A stretch of DNA of 64,000 bases from Panonychus citri (taxonomy: Eukaryota > Arthropoda > Arachnida > Trombidiformes > Tetranychidae). The DNA lies in NCBI RefSeq assembly GCF_014898815.1, contig NW_026515473.1:1-64000 (forward strand), read 5' to 3'. Of this stretch, positions 23,610 through 35,160 are shown one piece after another. The notes beneath the pieces were generated by a model, which had not been told where the DNA came from, did no database searches, and was given only the letters and a program-made list of their open reading frames with translations. A program made the position numbers and the translations under genes. Positions within the stretch are counted from its first letter, which is position 1, and each line of letters starts with the position of its first letter.

Positions 23610-25860
23610 CAGATTTATAATTTAATTAGATTTAGGGAAGTGATGAACATATAAAAAAAACTCCATTGAAATAACACCAAGTTCCAAGGATTAGTTAATA
23701 AGAGTTTCTAATAATAAAAGAAGATAAAAAATCAATGTTAGTAAATTATTCAGATAAATTTTTGACTTTTCTTCTCCATGAAGGATTGATTTTCTTTTCT
23801 CATGATCATAAACCGGTTCCAATGATCATGTGGTGATTCATGGTAATTATTCAGTCTTAAAGTCATTCAATTCAATTCAAGTCTGAAATTCAGCTTTTTC
23901 ACAAGTTACATGAATTTGTCATCTTGTTTACTATCATCTTTATCCTTGATTAGAGTAAATGATTTAAAAGTAAATGGATAATCAATAAATCTTGATTTCT
24001 AGTGAATCTCAAGCCAGCAAAAGATAATCAATATTAACATGATCATTTCTTTTATGACGAAAAATCTAATAACTTGAAATATTAATGTATCTCAATTAGA
24101 AATATTAATTTAAAGATGAGTAATTGATTAATCAAGTAAATTGAACAGAGAAAAAGTTATAATAATCAATCATAATTCAAATCGTAATGATTCAAATTAC
24201 ATGTTCTTGAAAAGAGACAATCAATAGACAACAAAAGGATCATCGATACACTGAATTGATTAACTCTATTTGTCCATCAATCTATCTAAAGCATAAACAA
24301 ACACAGGATATGATTGAATAGATGATAAAATTAATCATCATTAATAGAATACAGATTAAGAAAAAGCCAAAAAAATCCCACCTTTAAACTCTCAGCTGAT
24401 TGTTACTCTATCCCCCATTAAGTACATTATCCAAAATGCAAGCGAACTGATTGAGAGACTGATAGATTAACCAATAAGGAAAACCAGTGGTTAAATTAGA
24501 AGACTAATTAAAGTCTAATTACTTAATTGAATGTAAACTTACCATTTACAATTTAGATTAGCAAAAATTAACTCAACCAATTGGTCAGATGAATTCATCT
24601 TGTTTACATGGGTCACCGAGAGGAATAGTAAAAGAAAATCTTTCCATCCATTTAAACCATTACACTGTTGATGATTAGAATTGTTGATGTTGTAAGATGA
24701 TGGAGATTAAGATGATGATGATGAAAATGAGAACAAATCAAAGATAACAAAAGACAGAGAAAAACAAAGAGAATAAAAAAATAGACAGAGATAAACAAAG
24801 ATAAAGGTTAATCTAAATTCAACAATATGGTTGGATTATGTTGACTGTTTGCCAAAGGGAAACAAAGTGTTACAAAAAAAAACGGAAAACGATGAGTTGA
24901 CTAAACAATTAACCATAATTACCACCGAAACAATTGGACACTGAGATTAAAGGAGAAAAATAATCAACATGTTAACCAGAAGAAGAAGAAGAAGATTATC
25001 AAAATTGGATAATCCAAATTGGAAAATGAAAACATGAAAGTAACCAAAAGCTGTTCAGGTAAAGAGATGAAGTGAAAACAAGTTAACCAAATGTAGACGG
25101 AAACAGTTATCACGTTACCAGCGCTTCTGTTGGTAGAAGTTGAAACTTTTTCGGCTTTCGAGAAGAGAAAAGAGTTTAATTAATGTTAATTAACTGATCT
25201 GAATTTTCCATTAGATTAAATGGTTCATGTTCTCATTGAGGAATATATCACATTTCAATTGTTTCTATTGGTGAGATTTATTTGGATTAATAGGAAATCC
25301 ATTTTTCAACAGAAACAAATTGAATCGTTTTTGTTTTGTCTTATCCTGTTTTCCATTCAATTTAATTGCTATTAGTTTAATGTACTTGAGGTTTGATTGT
25401 TAGTGAGGAGCAATTAAAGATTCTATTTTAAAAAAAAATGATTATATGGTTAATTCAATCAATTGTTATTTGAAACACTTTAACAATTAAGGGTAAATCA
25501 ATTGATACAGTTAGAAATCATTAGGAAAACAAAAGTGAGTAGATTACAGTTATTGATTAGCGATTAAATTGTTGGTCGATTGAGAATTGATTAACATGTA
25601 AAGACAATCAACTTGTTGATTGATTTTTTCTTCTTCTCCTTTTCAATGTCAATCTATCGATTTAGAGATTTAATAAATTAAATTGTCGATTGTATTGGTT
25701 TATCATGATTACTATTTATTTCCAGTTTCTATTGATTACATGGTCTTAAATAGCTCACTAATCATGATGAACATTTTGGCGAAATCTTTGGTGTTTGAGA
25801 TTCGATTTTTTTAACATAGACTATTTATAGACTGTTAGTACTTCGAACTTGATCTGATCG
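23610..25860. other. Intergenic between anoctamin copy 2 and lipase
   Basis: 23610-24955 repeats the 16.72-18.06 kb flank. 24960-25860 is unique, AT-rich and non-coding, with a short GAA/AAG repeat at about 24977-24993. No gene or RNA is recognised. Confidence 0.5.
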
Positions 25861-27590
25861 TCAATAATAGGACAAAATACGAACTATATCTCGATTAACT
25901 TCAACGCCAATTTCCAATGAAAAGACGAAGTCTAAGTGGTCAAAATCCAATCTATTGATTACTTTCCATTCTTTCGGCTTGACTGTTTTAAAGAAAATAG
26001 AAAATTAATTTAACCGTAAGGTGTGACAATCAATCAGAATTTCAATCATTAATGATTTCGAATAAAGTACCTTTCAGTTTATCCACCAATTTCACCACAT
26101 TATTTGGAGTTACGAGTTTATCTCCTTTCGAATTGAATATGTAAATGTCCTTTGATCTAATCTTTTCCAATGGATAATCTGGTGGACTAGATTGATTATA
26201 CCGGAGATAATTTTCCTTTTCACCATAATCAAGTTTATGAAATCGACCACTTAGTCCAATTTGAAAGTAATGAATATAATCAAGACATGGTGACCCAGCG
26301 GGAAAGTGAGTAAAATAAATTCCCATACGAGTTAGATTTGTATGATCACCAAGTAAAAAGGATAAATAATGTTGACCAATTGAACAGAATGGATTAAACT
26401 CTGAATTGTGGCATAATTGATGCATTTTCTTTGGAAACCCTCGACCAAAACACTCGACTGGGCTCTTGCGTGCCAGCGATCGTAATAAACTGTTCACATT
26501 TACAAGAATCGCTTTAAACAAACTAACTGACCAACGACCAACGAAAACCGCTGGAGCCATTGCGATGAATGGTTTAACTTTCTCCGTGTATTCAAGTCTC
26601 TCTGATAAAAGAGCAAACATGACAGCACATCCTCGAGACAATCCAATATATCCAACAGTCTCTATTATCAAAAGAAACGATAGATTAATTGTAAGTTTCC
26701 TTAATTGCAACATAAAAGTTTCTCAATCACAATTAACGAAAATGAGCGGAAAAAAGTGCTGCCATCTTGTGTTGAGGGGAGAAAAATTTTCTTCAAACTA
26801 TTTAACTATTCCAATAGATGGCACTCACAACGGGGAATTGGAAAATGAATTAATCAAACAATCAAGTACAATTAGCATTTGATTTAATTGTTTCCACAAA
26901 TTATTATGTAAACAATTTACTTACTTCTTTTAGTTGAATTCAAAATATAATCAATTGTAGTTGGTAAATCGATCGTGGCCATTTCATCAAGACCTGTTGT
27001 CCAAAACTCTGGAGGCAAAACAATAATTAAACTTAATTAGACCAACTAATTGTTATGATGAATTTTGGATAGTCTTTGGTACCTGTTGAATCAGGATCTA
27101 AAGTTGTATGATTCCGAGAGTAATAATTAGCTCGAAAATTAGTTAACCAAACATCATAACCAAGATTTGCGAGTAGAAAACCTAAATTGCGACCAGTACC
27201 ATTGTAATAGTTAATTAACTGGTCAACATTTGGATTATTTAACAAAGATTCATCAACTTGACCATCAGGTGAACTGAAAATATAATCATCAGATGAGCCA
27301 CCTAATCCACTTTGAAGTATAATAGGCTTGTAATTATTTACCAATCGATTTGGTGGTTTTCTTAATTGCTGTTGTTTAACAATTAACGGGTTAACAATCC
27401 TAAACATGGTTAGTATATAACCATCACTTGTAACAATCTTGTGAATTTCACAATTAAATCCTCGAGATTTAATTATCTCTGGACTGTCACCATAATCATC
27501 TAATGACTGGGAAAATTTAACTGTAACAATTAAATAGATTAAAATGAAATCAAGTGAAAAAAATGGTTTGATTATCCAAAAAATGTCCAT
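25861..27590 (-). CDS. Acid lipase (gastric/lysosomal lipase family), intact
   Basis: Four exons: 27590-27083 (508 nt), 27008-26925 (84), 26661-26071 (591), 25982-25861 (122). The sum is 1305 nt, 434 residues. A hydrophobic leader (FILIYLIVTVKFSQS) indicates secretion or lysosomal targeting. The AB-hydrolase lipase start is RGFNCEIHKIVTSDGYILTM. The oxyanion region is IILQSGLGGSSDDYIF. The nucleophile elbow is YIGLSRGC (GxSxG, Ser). The Asp is in FNSKGDKLVTPNNVV. The His is in DHLDFVFSLEIG in the short last exon. The triad is complete. The usual elbow His and Gln (GHSQG) are replaced by Leu and Arg. DEMATIDLPTTIDYIL in exon 2 is family-typical. It hydrolyses acylglycerols or sterol esters. 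Single copy here. Confidence 0.9.
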
Positions 27591-27599
27591 TAAGAGAGT

Positions 27600-28440
27600 T
27601 AATTGTAAACAATCAAAAAAAAATTTGAACAAAATTAAAACTCAATTTTGCCGATTAAGTTGATTAAAACATCAATTGAAAACAATCATAACAATTAAAC
27701 GAAAGTTAATAGTTTGATTTGATTCTTAATTTGAAAATAATTTATTAATAGTTGAGAAATTTTTTTTCTATTAATATTTGAGGTTAGGTTTTCTTTGAAA
27801 CAATTAAATATTACTAACTATTAATAAATAATATTTTATAAATTAAACTAAATCAACCGTGATTAGGCCTAGTCAACTGTTAATTACCAGTTGATTTAAT
27901 TTCCTCTGGTAATTAATGGTTTGTAACAATTACTTTTCAAATTTCAATTAAAGATACATTGACTTTTAGCAAAGGTAAATTTAAATCCAACGAAATTGAC
28001 ATTATGTCCTACGAATGTTTAATTTTTACGATAATTGTGATTTAATTGTGCTCATGATTAAAATTGTAATTATATTTTAACCTTGATCAGTACAATTAAT
28101 TTCTATCTATCCTGCAAATGGAAGCATATTTTACCCTTTCTATTAACAATTAGCGAATTAGTTTAGTGATTGAATGTCAAAAGGTAAATATTAGATTGAT
28201 CGAAATGTTTTTCAACAACAATTTACTAATTGTTGTTTTTGATAATTAAAGGCCACACTATGAGCTATGGATAAGCTATGAGAAAGAAACAATTAGATGT
28301 CAATCTAAATTAGACGAAGACAAAGGATAAAATTTGATTGGGAGATGACAATGTAATTATTGAAACAGTCAATTGAACAGGTGAGATTAAAATGATTTAC
28401 TAATTGTAACACCAAATGAATCAAACTTTGATTGAATTTT
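27600..28440. other. Intergenic between divergent lipase and secreted-protein genes
   Basis: Shared 5' flank of two divergently transcribed genes, AT-rich, with no coding signal. 28272-28440 is repeated at 49121-49290 and marks the left end of the large duplication. Confidence 0.5.
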
Positions 28441-28444
28441 CTAG

Positions 28445-28451
28445 TATAAAA
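28445..28451 (+). promoter_or_regulatory. TATA box of the secreted-protein gene
   Basis: TATAAAA, about 30 bp before a plausible start of transcription near 28475 and 76 bp before the ATG at 28521. It is identical in the second copy (49295-49301). Confidence 0.75.
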
Positions 28452-28520
28452 GGAGACTGATTTACATTCAATTCTCATCAGATTAATTGTCTTTAATCAG
28501 AAAATATAAAAAAAATCAAA

Positions 28521-29434
28521 ATGAAATTCTTTGGACTTACTCTTGCCGTTCTCCTCGTCGCTGGATGTAAGTATTAGACTATTAATCTATTCCAATTGTG
28601 TGAACAATTAGTTGATTATTCTAATAATTATTTTCTTGTTTCTCTTGTTTAGTCGTCGCTATCGAAGCTCGATCCGTTGAAAAGCGAAATGTCTTAAACG
28701 ACTTAGTGGCTAACGCTCAATCAGCCTTCAACGATGCCAAGGCTCAATTTGGAAAATTCTTCGGCTCAGCTCTTCAACAACAAATCGCCGAAGCTAAAGA
28801 ATCTTTCATGAATGGACTTAAGCAACTCCAAGAATCTGCTGAAGATCTTCTCGAAGATGGAGCTGATGCTCTCATGAAGAACCTTCCTGGTCTCCAAGGA
28901 ATCGTCTCTGATCGAGTTGACGCCGTCACTGATTCTTTGGAATCATACATCGAAAAGAACAAGGGTAAATTAGACGAAGTTCGACAATTGATCCTCGACA
29001 ATGCTCTCAAGACCTTGAAGGCTCTTAAGGATCGACTTGATGCCACTGAATCAGCTGAAGCCGTTAGCCAAATTCTCACCTCAGTTGACAACGTTGAGAA
29101 TCAAGTTGTTAGTGAAGTTTCAGCTGCCAAGTCTCGATCTCTTTTTGGAATCAACTGGTCCGGTCTTAAGAACACCATGACTCAACGATTCGATGCCCTT
29201 CGAAACCGATTCGATGACATGTTAGACGCATTCCGAGGAGAAGATAACAAAAAGATCCGAGAACAAAAGGGCAAAATCCAAGGAGCCATGGAAAAGGTTA
29301 ATGGTGCTGACAAACTTCCACCCGCACAAAAGATCGAAGCCGTCAAAGCCGCTGCTGCTGAATTAGACAAGGCTGACGAAGTTGCCGCTTCAGCTGCCTC
29401 ATCAGGAGAAATTGTAACCTCCCCCTCCGCCTAA
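28521..29434 (+). CDS. Secreted alpha-helical protein, unrecognised family (copy 1)
   Basis: Exon 1 is 28521-28566, intron GTAAGT...TTTAG, exon 2 28653-29434; 275 residues. The signal peptide is MKFFGLTLAVLLVAGFVAIEA. It is followed by RSVEKR, a dibasic site that could release a short propeptide. The rest is Ala/Glu/Lys/Leu-rich, has no cysteine, and shows amphipathic heptads (QQIAEAKESFMNGLKQL, DEVRQLILDNALKTLKALK), suggesting a long helical bundle like an exchangeable apolipoprotein or a secreted arthropod effector. I do not recognise the family. Codons are strongly biased (GGA, CGA, C-ending) compared with the F-box genes, which with the TATA box suggests high expression. An AATAAA is at 29567. 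Confidence 0.85.
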
Positions 29435-29566
29435 ATAACTTATAATCTTGTTAATATTTCGTTGATGTTCATATGTAAAAGTGTGCACATTGTGTGTACA
29501 TCATAGGATTTGATCAATTGATCAGTTTAAGTTACTAAATGAGTTGAACTTTTATGGTGATAAACA

Positions 29567-29572
29567 AATAAA
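29567..29572 (+). terminator. Poly(A) signal AATAAA
   Basis: AATAAA 133 bp after the stop of the secreted-protein gene, conserved in the second copy (50715-50720), followed by a TTTATTTT stretch. Confidence 0.7.
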
Positions 29573-29914
29573 GTTTATTTTGAGCAATAATCTTAATCTT
29601 GTCTCATGGATTCATCATTAATACACCAATTTTGTAATCTAATCAACGATTTATAATCGTTAAGATGTTAAAAGGTGAATGTTATGGTTATGTTCACATG
29701 ATTAATCAAAAAGAGAAAATAACTTTTTTTTAAGAAAATTCCATATTCAATTAAGAATAGAATAACTAGATAAATCATCAATCCACAACCAAGTTAACTG
29801 TTGAAATGGTCGTCAACGATGCTACTTTTTCGCAATATTGAACCAATTAAGCAGTTATGTTTTTTGATCATATTCCCTGAAGGCAAACCGTTGTACACTT
29901 ATAGATTGTACAAC

Positions 29915-30125
29915 GATTCTTCACCAATAAGAGCTGAAAGACTGTGTGAGTTTTGGTAGAAACAGTTCTTCATGAAAATGAGTCCATAGTGCGAGTCCAT
30001 GTATCTACTTTAGGCTATTCAATTGGTCCTTTTTCGCAATTGTCATAGATTTCATATAATCTACGAGATTTGCGATAATATTCAGACAAACAATCAGGTG
30101 ATCTCGAAGTTACTTTTTTAGACTT
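29915..30125 (-). pseudogene. F-box exon 6 relic
   Basis: The minus strand retains SDCLSEYYRKSRRLYEIYDN and CEKGPIE*PKVD and then FMKNCFYQN...LIGE, parallel to the family tail, with stops and indels. The copy is at 51065-51290. No upstream exons. Confidence 0.65.
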
Positions 30126-30506
30126 TCACTTTTCATAAAGATTTCGGTTTCATTTAATTTCTTATTCTGTATTCTATTAACGATGAATTTTTATATAAGA
30201 TTTTAGATGGTTGGAGGTGGGCTTAAGTTATGAGAATCAATAAGGGGTTAGAACTGTATTCTAAGTGACCGAACTAAAACTAACCGAAATGGTCCACTCC
30301 GTTTTATTATCTACTCAATCATATTCTATGTTTGTTATTCTCTTCTTTATTTCTATGCTATTATTTTGAGACAATCAGTCATTGAGCAATTACTTCACAA
30401 CATTGATGATGAAGAGTCGCATGGATATTATGGACAAAACGGACTCATTTGCTGCTCAGATGCATTTAAAATGCTCCTTTTGTCATATTCAAAAAGAACC
30501 GCTTGT

Positions 30507-30933
30507 GAACCGTGGTAAAAGACAAAAAGACGAAAAGAGACAAAAAAAGGCAAAAAAGAGCAAAAAAGGGCCAAAATTCTCCACCGTCAAGTAGAATTGA
30601 AGTGAAAGAGCCTCAGGATATTTTATTCTGACTTTTCGAAATATTGACAATAATAGCACTTAAACAAAACAATAATCACCAAAATCTCAAAATAATTCAA
30701 TTTTTCTGATTTTTGATGCGCGAAGTTTGAACATCAATTTATGAATACTTTTTTATTCAATTTCAACTAAAAATCTAATTTTTTATCGATAATTTGACCA
30801 CATATACTGACCTGAGTTCATCTTCAAATCGTAAAAATTAAATATAAGTAAAAAGAATTGAATTTAAAAAGTGTTTTTGTCTTTTAGCTCTTTTTTGCTT
30901 CTTTTTGCCTTTTTTTGCCTTTTACTACGGTCC
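30507..30933. mobile_element. 427-bp non-autonomous element, 9-bp target duplication (Mutator-like?)
   Basis: The flanks repeat ACCGCTTGT at 30498-30506 and 30934-30942. The paralogous site at 51668-51676 has this word once and no insert, so the insertion is directly demonstrated. The ends are inverted repeats (GAACCGTGGTAAAAG at left; reverse of right end GGACCGTAGTAAAAG). They continue into AG-rich simple sequence (CAAAAAGACGAAAAGAG). It carries no transposase. A 9-bp duplication and a terminal G fit Mutator-like elements; this class assignment is inference. Confidence 0.85.
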
Positions 30934-31048
30934 ACCGCTTGTTCTTAGTAGTCCATCAGCTGTTTTACCAGGAATATTTCTCATTTCAAATTAAATTTGT
31001 GCTTCTTCATTTCTTCAAATTCAAATGGCTAAAAAGTAAATTACCATC

Positions 31049-32496
31049 ATGTCATTTAACGATTTACCTGATAATTGTCTTTGGAAAATCTTAGAAAATT
31101 TCCATAGAGTTAAACAATTGATTCGTTTGTCTAAAGGTAAGATAAAAATTCAGTTTAGATGATGAAATTCTAATGCTTATTTACTTTCACTCAGTTTGTT
31201 CGAGATGGTCCGATTTGATTGCGCCGAAATTTAATCGAGTAAAATATCTCCAAGTGATGAAGTGTAAGTTAATTTCTACTTAACCCATTAGCGATTATAA
31301 TTAATTTATTTCCAATTTTTTAATCCAAAGATAAAAAACGTGATTATATCGACAAGAACATTTTCTGGATGAATTATTATGAAACAAAATTATGGAAAAA
31401 TTACAATTTGATGGAATTGTTTCCAAATCTAAAGGTAATTTACGAATTTTTTAGATCAAAATGACGTTTATTTCTAATTATATTTTAATTTTATGATAGA
31501 TTATAGAAGTTTCAAGTTACAATTTTTATCTCGTTGCTGATTTACCTAAAATGCTCAAAAATAATCCACAAATAAAAGGATTGATTAGCGATCTCGATTT
31601 GGAAAGAGTTGGTTACTTGGAAAATATCGAAATGCTTGCTGCAGTGTTTCAGAACCAATTCAATTATAAAGAAGTTTTTCGACCTGATCAGTTGAAACAA
31701 ATTAGGTGCTACTATTTTGACATGAATGATCTTCCTGCATTCATTGAATATTTTCCAAGTTTGAAGCGACTTAACATAGAACTCAATGAAAGTGAGTTTC
31801 AACTTGAATTAGTCTTACGACTGTATTAATGGTTTATATCGTTTTACTGTTTATAATAGCGGACGGAGTTTTTTACAATGGACCAAATTTGTCTTCGTTA
31901 AAGATTCTTGAACTTGATACGGTTGATTTGGTTGAACAATTCACTGGATTTCATTTCATGGATTTTTGTCCATCTCTGGAAAGCGCTTTCATCCATTGTT
32001 GGGCAGAGAATATTCATGTAGATGAATCGATAAAGAATTACAATCTAAGAGATTTGGTTATCGATGGTGTAAGTCAATGGGTGAAAAATACTTATTAGAT
32101 TATTAACAATTTTTTTTTTCTATTCTTTCGATTAAGGCTGGTTGTTTTCCGAGGCTATCAGTTTTGTCCAAATTTCCTAATTTACATCATCTTGGGATGA
32201 GATATGTTGATGCGATTAATGATAATAACTTAGAAAAATTGATAAAATTATTACCTGAGTTGAAGACATTGGACTTACGAAAATGTAAGAACGTGACGTA
32301 TAAATCAGCTGATTTTCTGTCCAAATATTGTGTCAAAGAGAAAAAATCAATTAAAATCTATTACGATTGTGAAAATGAACCCGCCGAATGGCCTAAGTTG
32401 TACACTTCTGAAGAATCAATTGTCTACGGATTTGACTTCATGAAACATTGTTTTTATAAATCTATTTTATCTCTTCCAGTTCTCATTGATGAATAA
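31049..32496 (+). CDS. F-box/LRR protein, six exons, intact
   Basis: Exons: 31049-31136 (88 nt), 31195-31263 (69), 31331-31434 (104), 31500-31791 (292), 31860-32068 (209), 32137-32496 (360). The sum is 1122 nt, 373 residues, open. The F-box starts MSFNDLPDNCLWKILENF. Exon 4 has FRPDQLKQIRCYYFD. Exon 5 has VFYNGPNLSSLKILELD. Exon 6 has LPELKTLDLRKCKNVTYKSADFLSKYC and the tail FMKHCFYKSILSLPVLIDE. Exon 4 uses the acceptor GATAG at 31499; the next AG (31506) would break the frame. A truncated, notably diverged copy is at 51782-52922. Predicted SCF adaptor. Confidence 0.88.
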
Positions 32497-32717
32497 AATC
32501 GAAACTTTTATAACCCAAAGTTTAATATCACTTATGATTACATATTGGTCCTTATTGATTTATCAAAATCACCCGATACCGAAACAGGTCAGCTGATTAC
32601 CCATTCTCTTCAACAACCGACTGACTTGAATCAATCAATAAGCCAAAGCCACGAATAAAAAATCCGTAATCAAGCTTGATCTCGGTTAGTCTTCGATCTG
32701 ATGATTTAACAAGAATT

Positions 32718-32870
32718 GTCAACAACTTTCCGAGAATAAGGAATTGATTGGATTTCTTGCATGTGTTGGAAAAAATTTTAACAAGGAAATATCGAAATGT
32801 GCACTTTAGAGTTATTTTTCGATAAAAAAGTTTTCTACCTGATCAGTTGGGACAAATTCGCTGCTAACGA
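32718..32870 (+). pseudogene. F-box exon 4 relic
   Basis: Degenerate match to NNPKIKGLIGL (CAACAACTTTCCGAGAATAA) and to ENIEM..., then TTTCTACCTGATCAGTTGGG for FRPDQLKQ, with stops. No other exons. Confidence 0.55.
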
Positions 32871-32916
32871 TTATTACTACAAGATACTAATAAAACTACG
32901 AGGATTCTATAGAATA

Positions 32917-33447
32917 TTATGGTATCAGAAATTTAGATGAAAATTTGACTAACAAAGTAAGTAAGTTTGTTTTGAAAGTCGAAAAATAGTAAAAACGCAA
33001 TCTGAGCACCCACTCATGAGAAATAATAACTCGAATTATTAAGGTTCGCAGTAACATCAACAATTTACCATTTCGACCCATTGTCGTGATCGAGGAACTT
33101 CGTGAATCATGTTGACTTGGTTTATTTATGGAAACAATTACTTTCGAACGTGTTTGTAATTGTTGACCAAAACTCTTGATTAAACTATCATTGGATTGAG
33201 ATGGATAAGGACGAACAATTATTAATAAATCAGTCGTTTGATTACCACTAGAATCTTTATTTACTGTAAGTGTTGTCAGTGTTTTTGTCTCTGGTATTGA
33301 CATCGGAGTTGAAGTTGGAACTGAAACTGGAATGGGTGTTGGTATTGACTTGGGCTGAAGCTTCAACTGGCATCGATTGGGTCGGTAGTACCGACTCGGT
33401 ACTGATGGTTGATCAGTCATTTGTGGTTGAACCATCCCCGAAAACAA
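32917..33447 (-). other. Open frame of 176 codons, doubtful
   Basis: Pro/Thr/Ser-rich start with repeats (PIPVSVPTSTPMSIPE), then TTDLLIIVRPYPSQSNDSLI. No domain recognised, no splice partners or promoter seen. It lies in the part missing from the second large copy. It may be a fragment of an unrelated gene or chance. Confidence 0.2.
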
Positions 33448-33604
33448 TTGATGGGATTGCTGTTCAGATATCGTTCTATGAGACTATGACTAATGACAAA
33501 ATAAACTTTATTTTGATTTTCATCATTAAAGTTTACTCAAGTCTACTATTAATATTTATTGAGGTCACTTTTATTCAATTCGAAAAGTTTTTCAACAATT
33601 AAAC

Positions 33605-33877
33605 GGTAAGACTCAAGATATGTCCGTCAGCTCGATATCTTAACTTTGAGCTGACTTTTTTTCGGCTTAAAGTTCAAGCTACATATGAAAATGGACTTAA
33701 TTGTTCAGTTAATTGTGTTTGTTTAAATTAGGTTAGGTTAGGTCTTCGCTAATAAGGGTCACCATGACCAAAGAAAGGCCCGGAGGGCCTGAGACAATCA
33801 AACCGAACCTTAAGCCGAGAAAAAAATCAGCTGAAAATTGAAAATATCGAGCTGACGGACATATCTTGAGTCTTACC
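33605..33877. mobile_element. 273-bp element with ~68-bp terminal inverted repeats
   Basis: The left end GGTAAGACTCAAGATATGTC and onward through GAGCTGAC...TTTTCGGCTTAA is matched in reverse by the right end TTAAGCCGA...GACATATCTTGAGTCTTACC. It has no open frame. No clear target duplication is seen at the flanks, so the class is open. A diverged left half occurs at 43684-43745 and 58504-58566. It replaces the promoter and first exons expected for the F-box copy starting at 33955. Confidence 0.75.
33728..33742. repeat. Three TTAGG units
   Basis: TTAGGTTAGGTTAGG inside the inverted-repeat element; the unit equals the common arthropod telomere repeat. Too short to imply a telomere. Confidence 0.8.
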
Positions 33878-33954
33878 CAAAGTGAATCGAAAAAATTATT
33901 GCTAATCAGATGAATTTCAATTTTCAATTTTAACACAAGAAGTTTGAAAACTAT

Positions 33955-35071
33955 TCGACGATATATTAATAATTTACGGGAATTGTTACCAAATCTCAGG
34001 GTAAATGTTTAACAGAAATTGCTCACACCAACTGGAAGTTTATTAATTTTTATTCTATTCAATTGTTTCAGATTTTTGATATCTCTTATCACTATTACGG
34101 CCAAGTTTGTAAAATGCATTATTTTGAGAAAGTGATTAGCGATCCCAAAATAAAAGGAATAGTTGGACTAGATACTCTTTATGACTACGATTTGAAAAAT
34201 ATCGAAATGGTTTCAATAAATTTTATACGTGTTTCGCATAAAAAACGCTTTCAACGTGATCAGTTGAAACAAATTCGTTATAAGGACTATTTTTATTTGC
34301 ATAATCTTTTTGAACTCGCCGAATACTTTCCTAATTTGAAACGACTCAATATTTGGTTTGCAGGTAAATTATTAGTGTTTAATGTGATTAATGATCTTAA
34401 TTAATTGAAGAATTATTTTCTAAGGTGAACAAGTTCGTTACAATGGTCCAAATTTACCCAATCTAAAGATCTTCGAGTTTTCTGTAGACAAATGGTATGA
34501 TGACCATAACGCATTTCATGTGATGGACTTTTGTCCTTCTTTGGAAAGTGCTTTCATTCACGGTCAATCAGATGATGAATTTACCAACATGGCACAAAAA
34601 AACTACAATCTAAGGGATTTAGTAATTGAAACAGTGGGTATATAGAATCCGAATCTATTCTGAAATTAATTTTCAACTATTTTTTTGCATCTCAAGCCAC
34701 TTGGAATACACCTAACATGGCCATTCTTACGAAAACTGTTGTCCAAGTATCCAAATTTACAAAATCTTGCGGTCAGAGGAGGTGATGCTATTAAGGATAG
34801 TCGTGTTGAAGAATTGGTCAAGTTAATGCCGAAGATAAAACTGTTGGACTTCAGAAGATCCAAAGGAGTGACTTCAAAATCAGCTGATTTCTTAACTAAA
34901 TTCTGTCGCAAATCTTATCGATCAATCAAAATCTATTATGATTGTGAAAAGGAACCAATTGATTGGCCTAAATACAACACTCCTGAAGAATCAATCGTTT
35001 ATGGATTCGATTTCATGAAACATTGTTTTTATAAGAATTTTCACTATCTTCCGAACCTAATTGATGAATGA
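33955..35071 (+). pseudogene. F-box family gene lacking exons 1-2
   Basis: It begins inside exon 3 (INNLRELLPNLR, ending 34000). It continues with intact exon 4 (34072-34363), exon 5 (34425-34633) and exon 6 (34697-35071), all in frame, ending FMKHCFYKNFHYLPNLIDE. There is no F-box and no ATG in frame upstream; the inverted-repeat element ends 77 bp before. The LRR part is undamaged, so an F-box-less LRR protein from an alternative start is possible. A 5'-truncated pseudogene is the simpler reading. Confidence 0.75.
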
Positions 35072-35160
35072 TCTCTAAAGCTACAAATTCATTTGTCATT
35101 GATAATGAAGTCCAACTGTGGACAATCAATACTAAATTTCATTTGTTTTCGTTTCTTTAG

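Larger units (their letters stand above)
18061..24955. repeat. Tandem duplication unit 2 (~6.9 kb)
   Basis: Second copy of 11166-18060 in the same orientation. Left of about 20250 the two copies show almost no base substitutions, only short deletions in copy 2. To the right there is roughly 1% substitution. After 24955 copy 2 continues into unique sequence (GGAGAAAAATAATC). Confidence 0.92.

Noticed and set aside
26466..26882. 138-codon plus-strand frame
   Set aside because: Opposite strand of lipase exon 3, which is supported by catalytic motifs.
28774..29091. Minus-strand open frame opposite the secreted protein (also 29182-29370 and 49624-50220)
   Set aside because: Antisense shadow of a codon-biased coding exon; no independent signals.
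30382..30594. 70-codon frame with a CSFC word and lysine-rich tail
   Set aside because: The tail is the inserted transposon arm; the rest has no recognisable domain.
33728..33742. Telomere
   Set aside because: Only three TTAGG units inside an inverted-repeat element.
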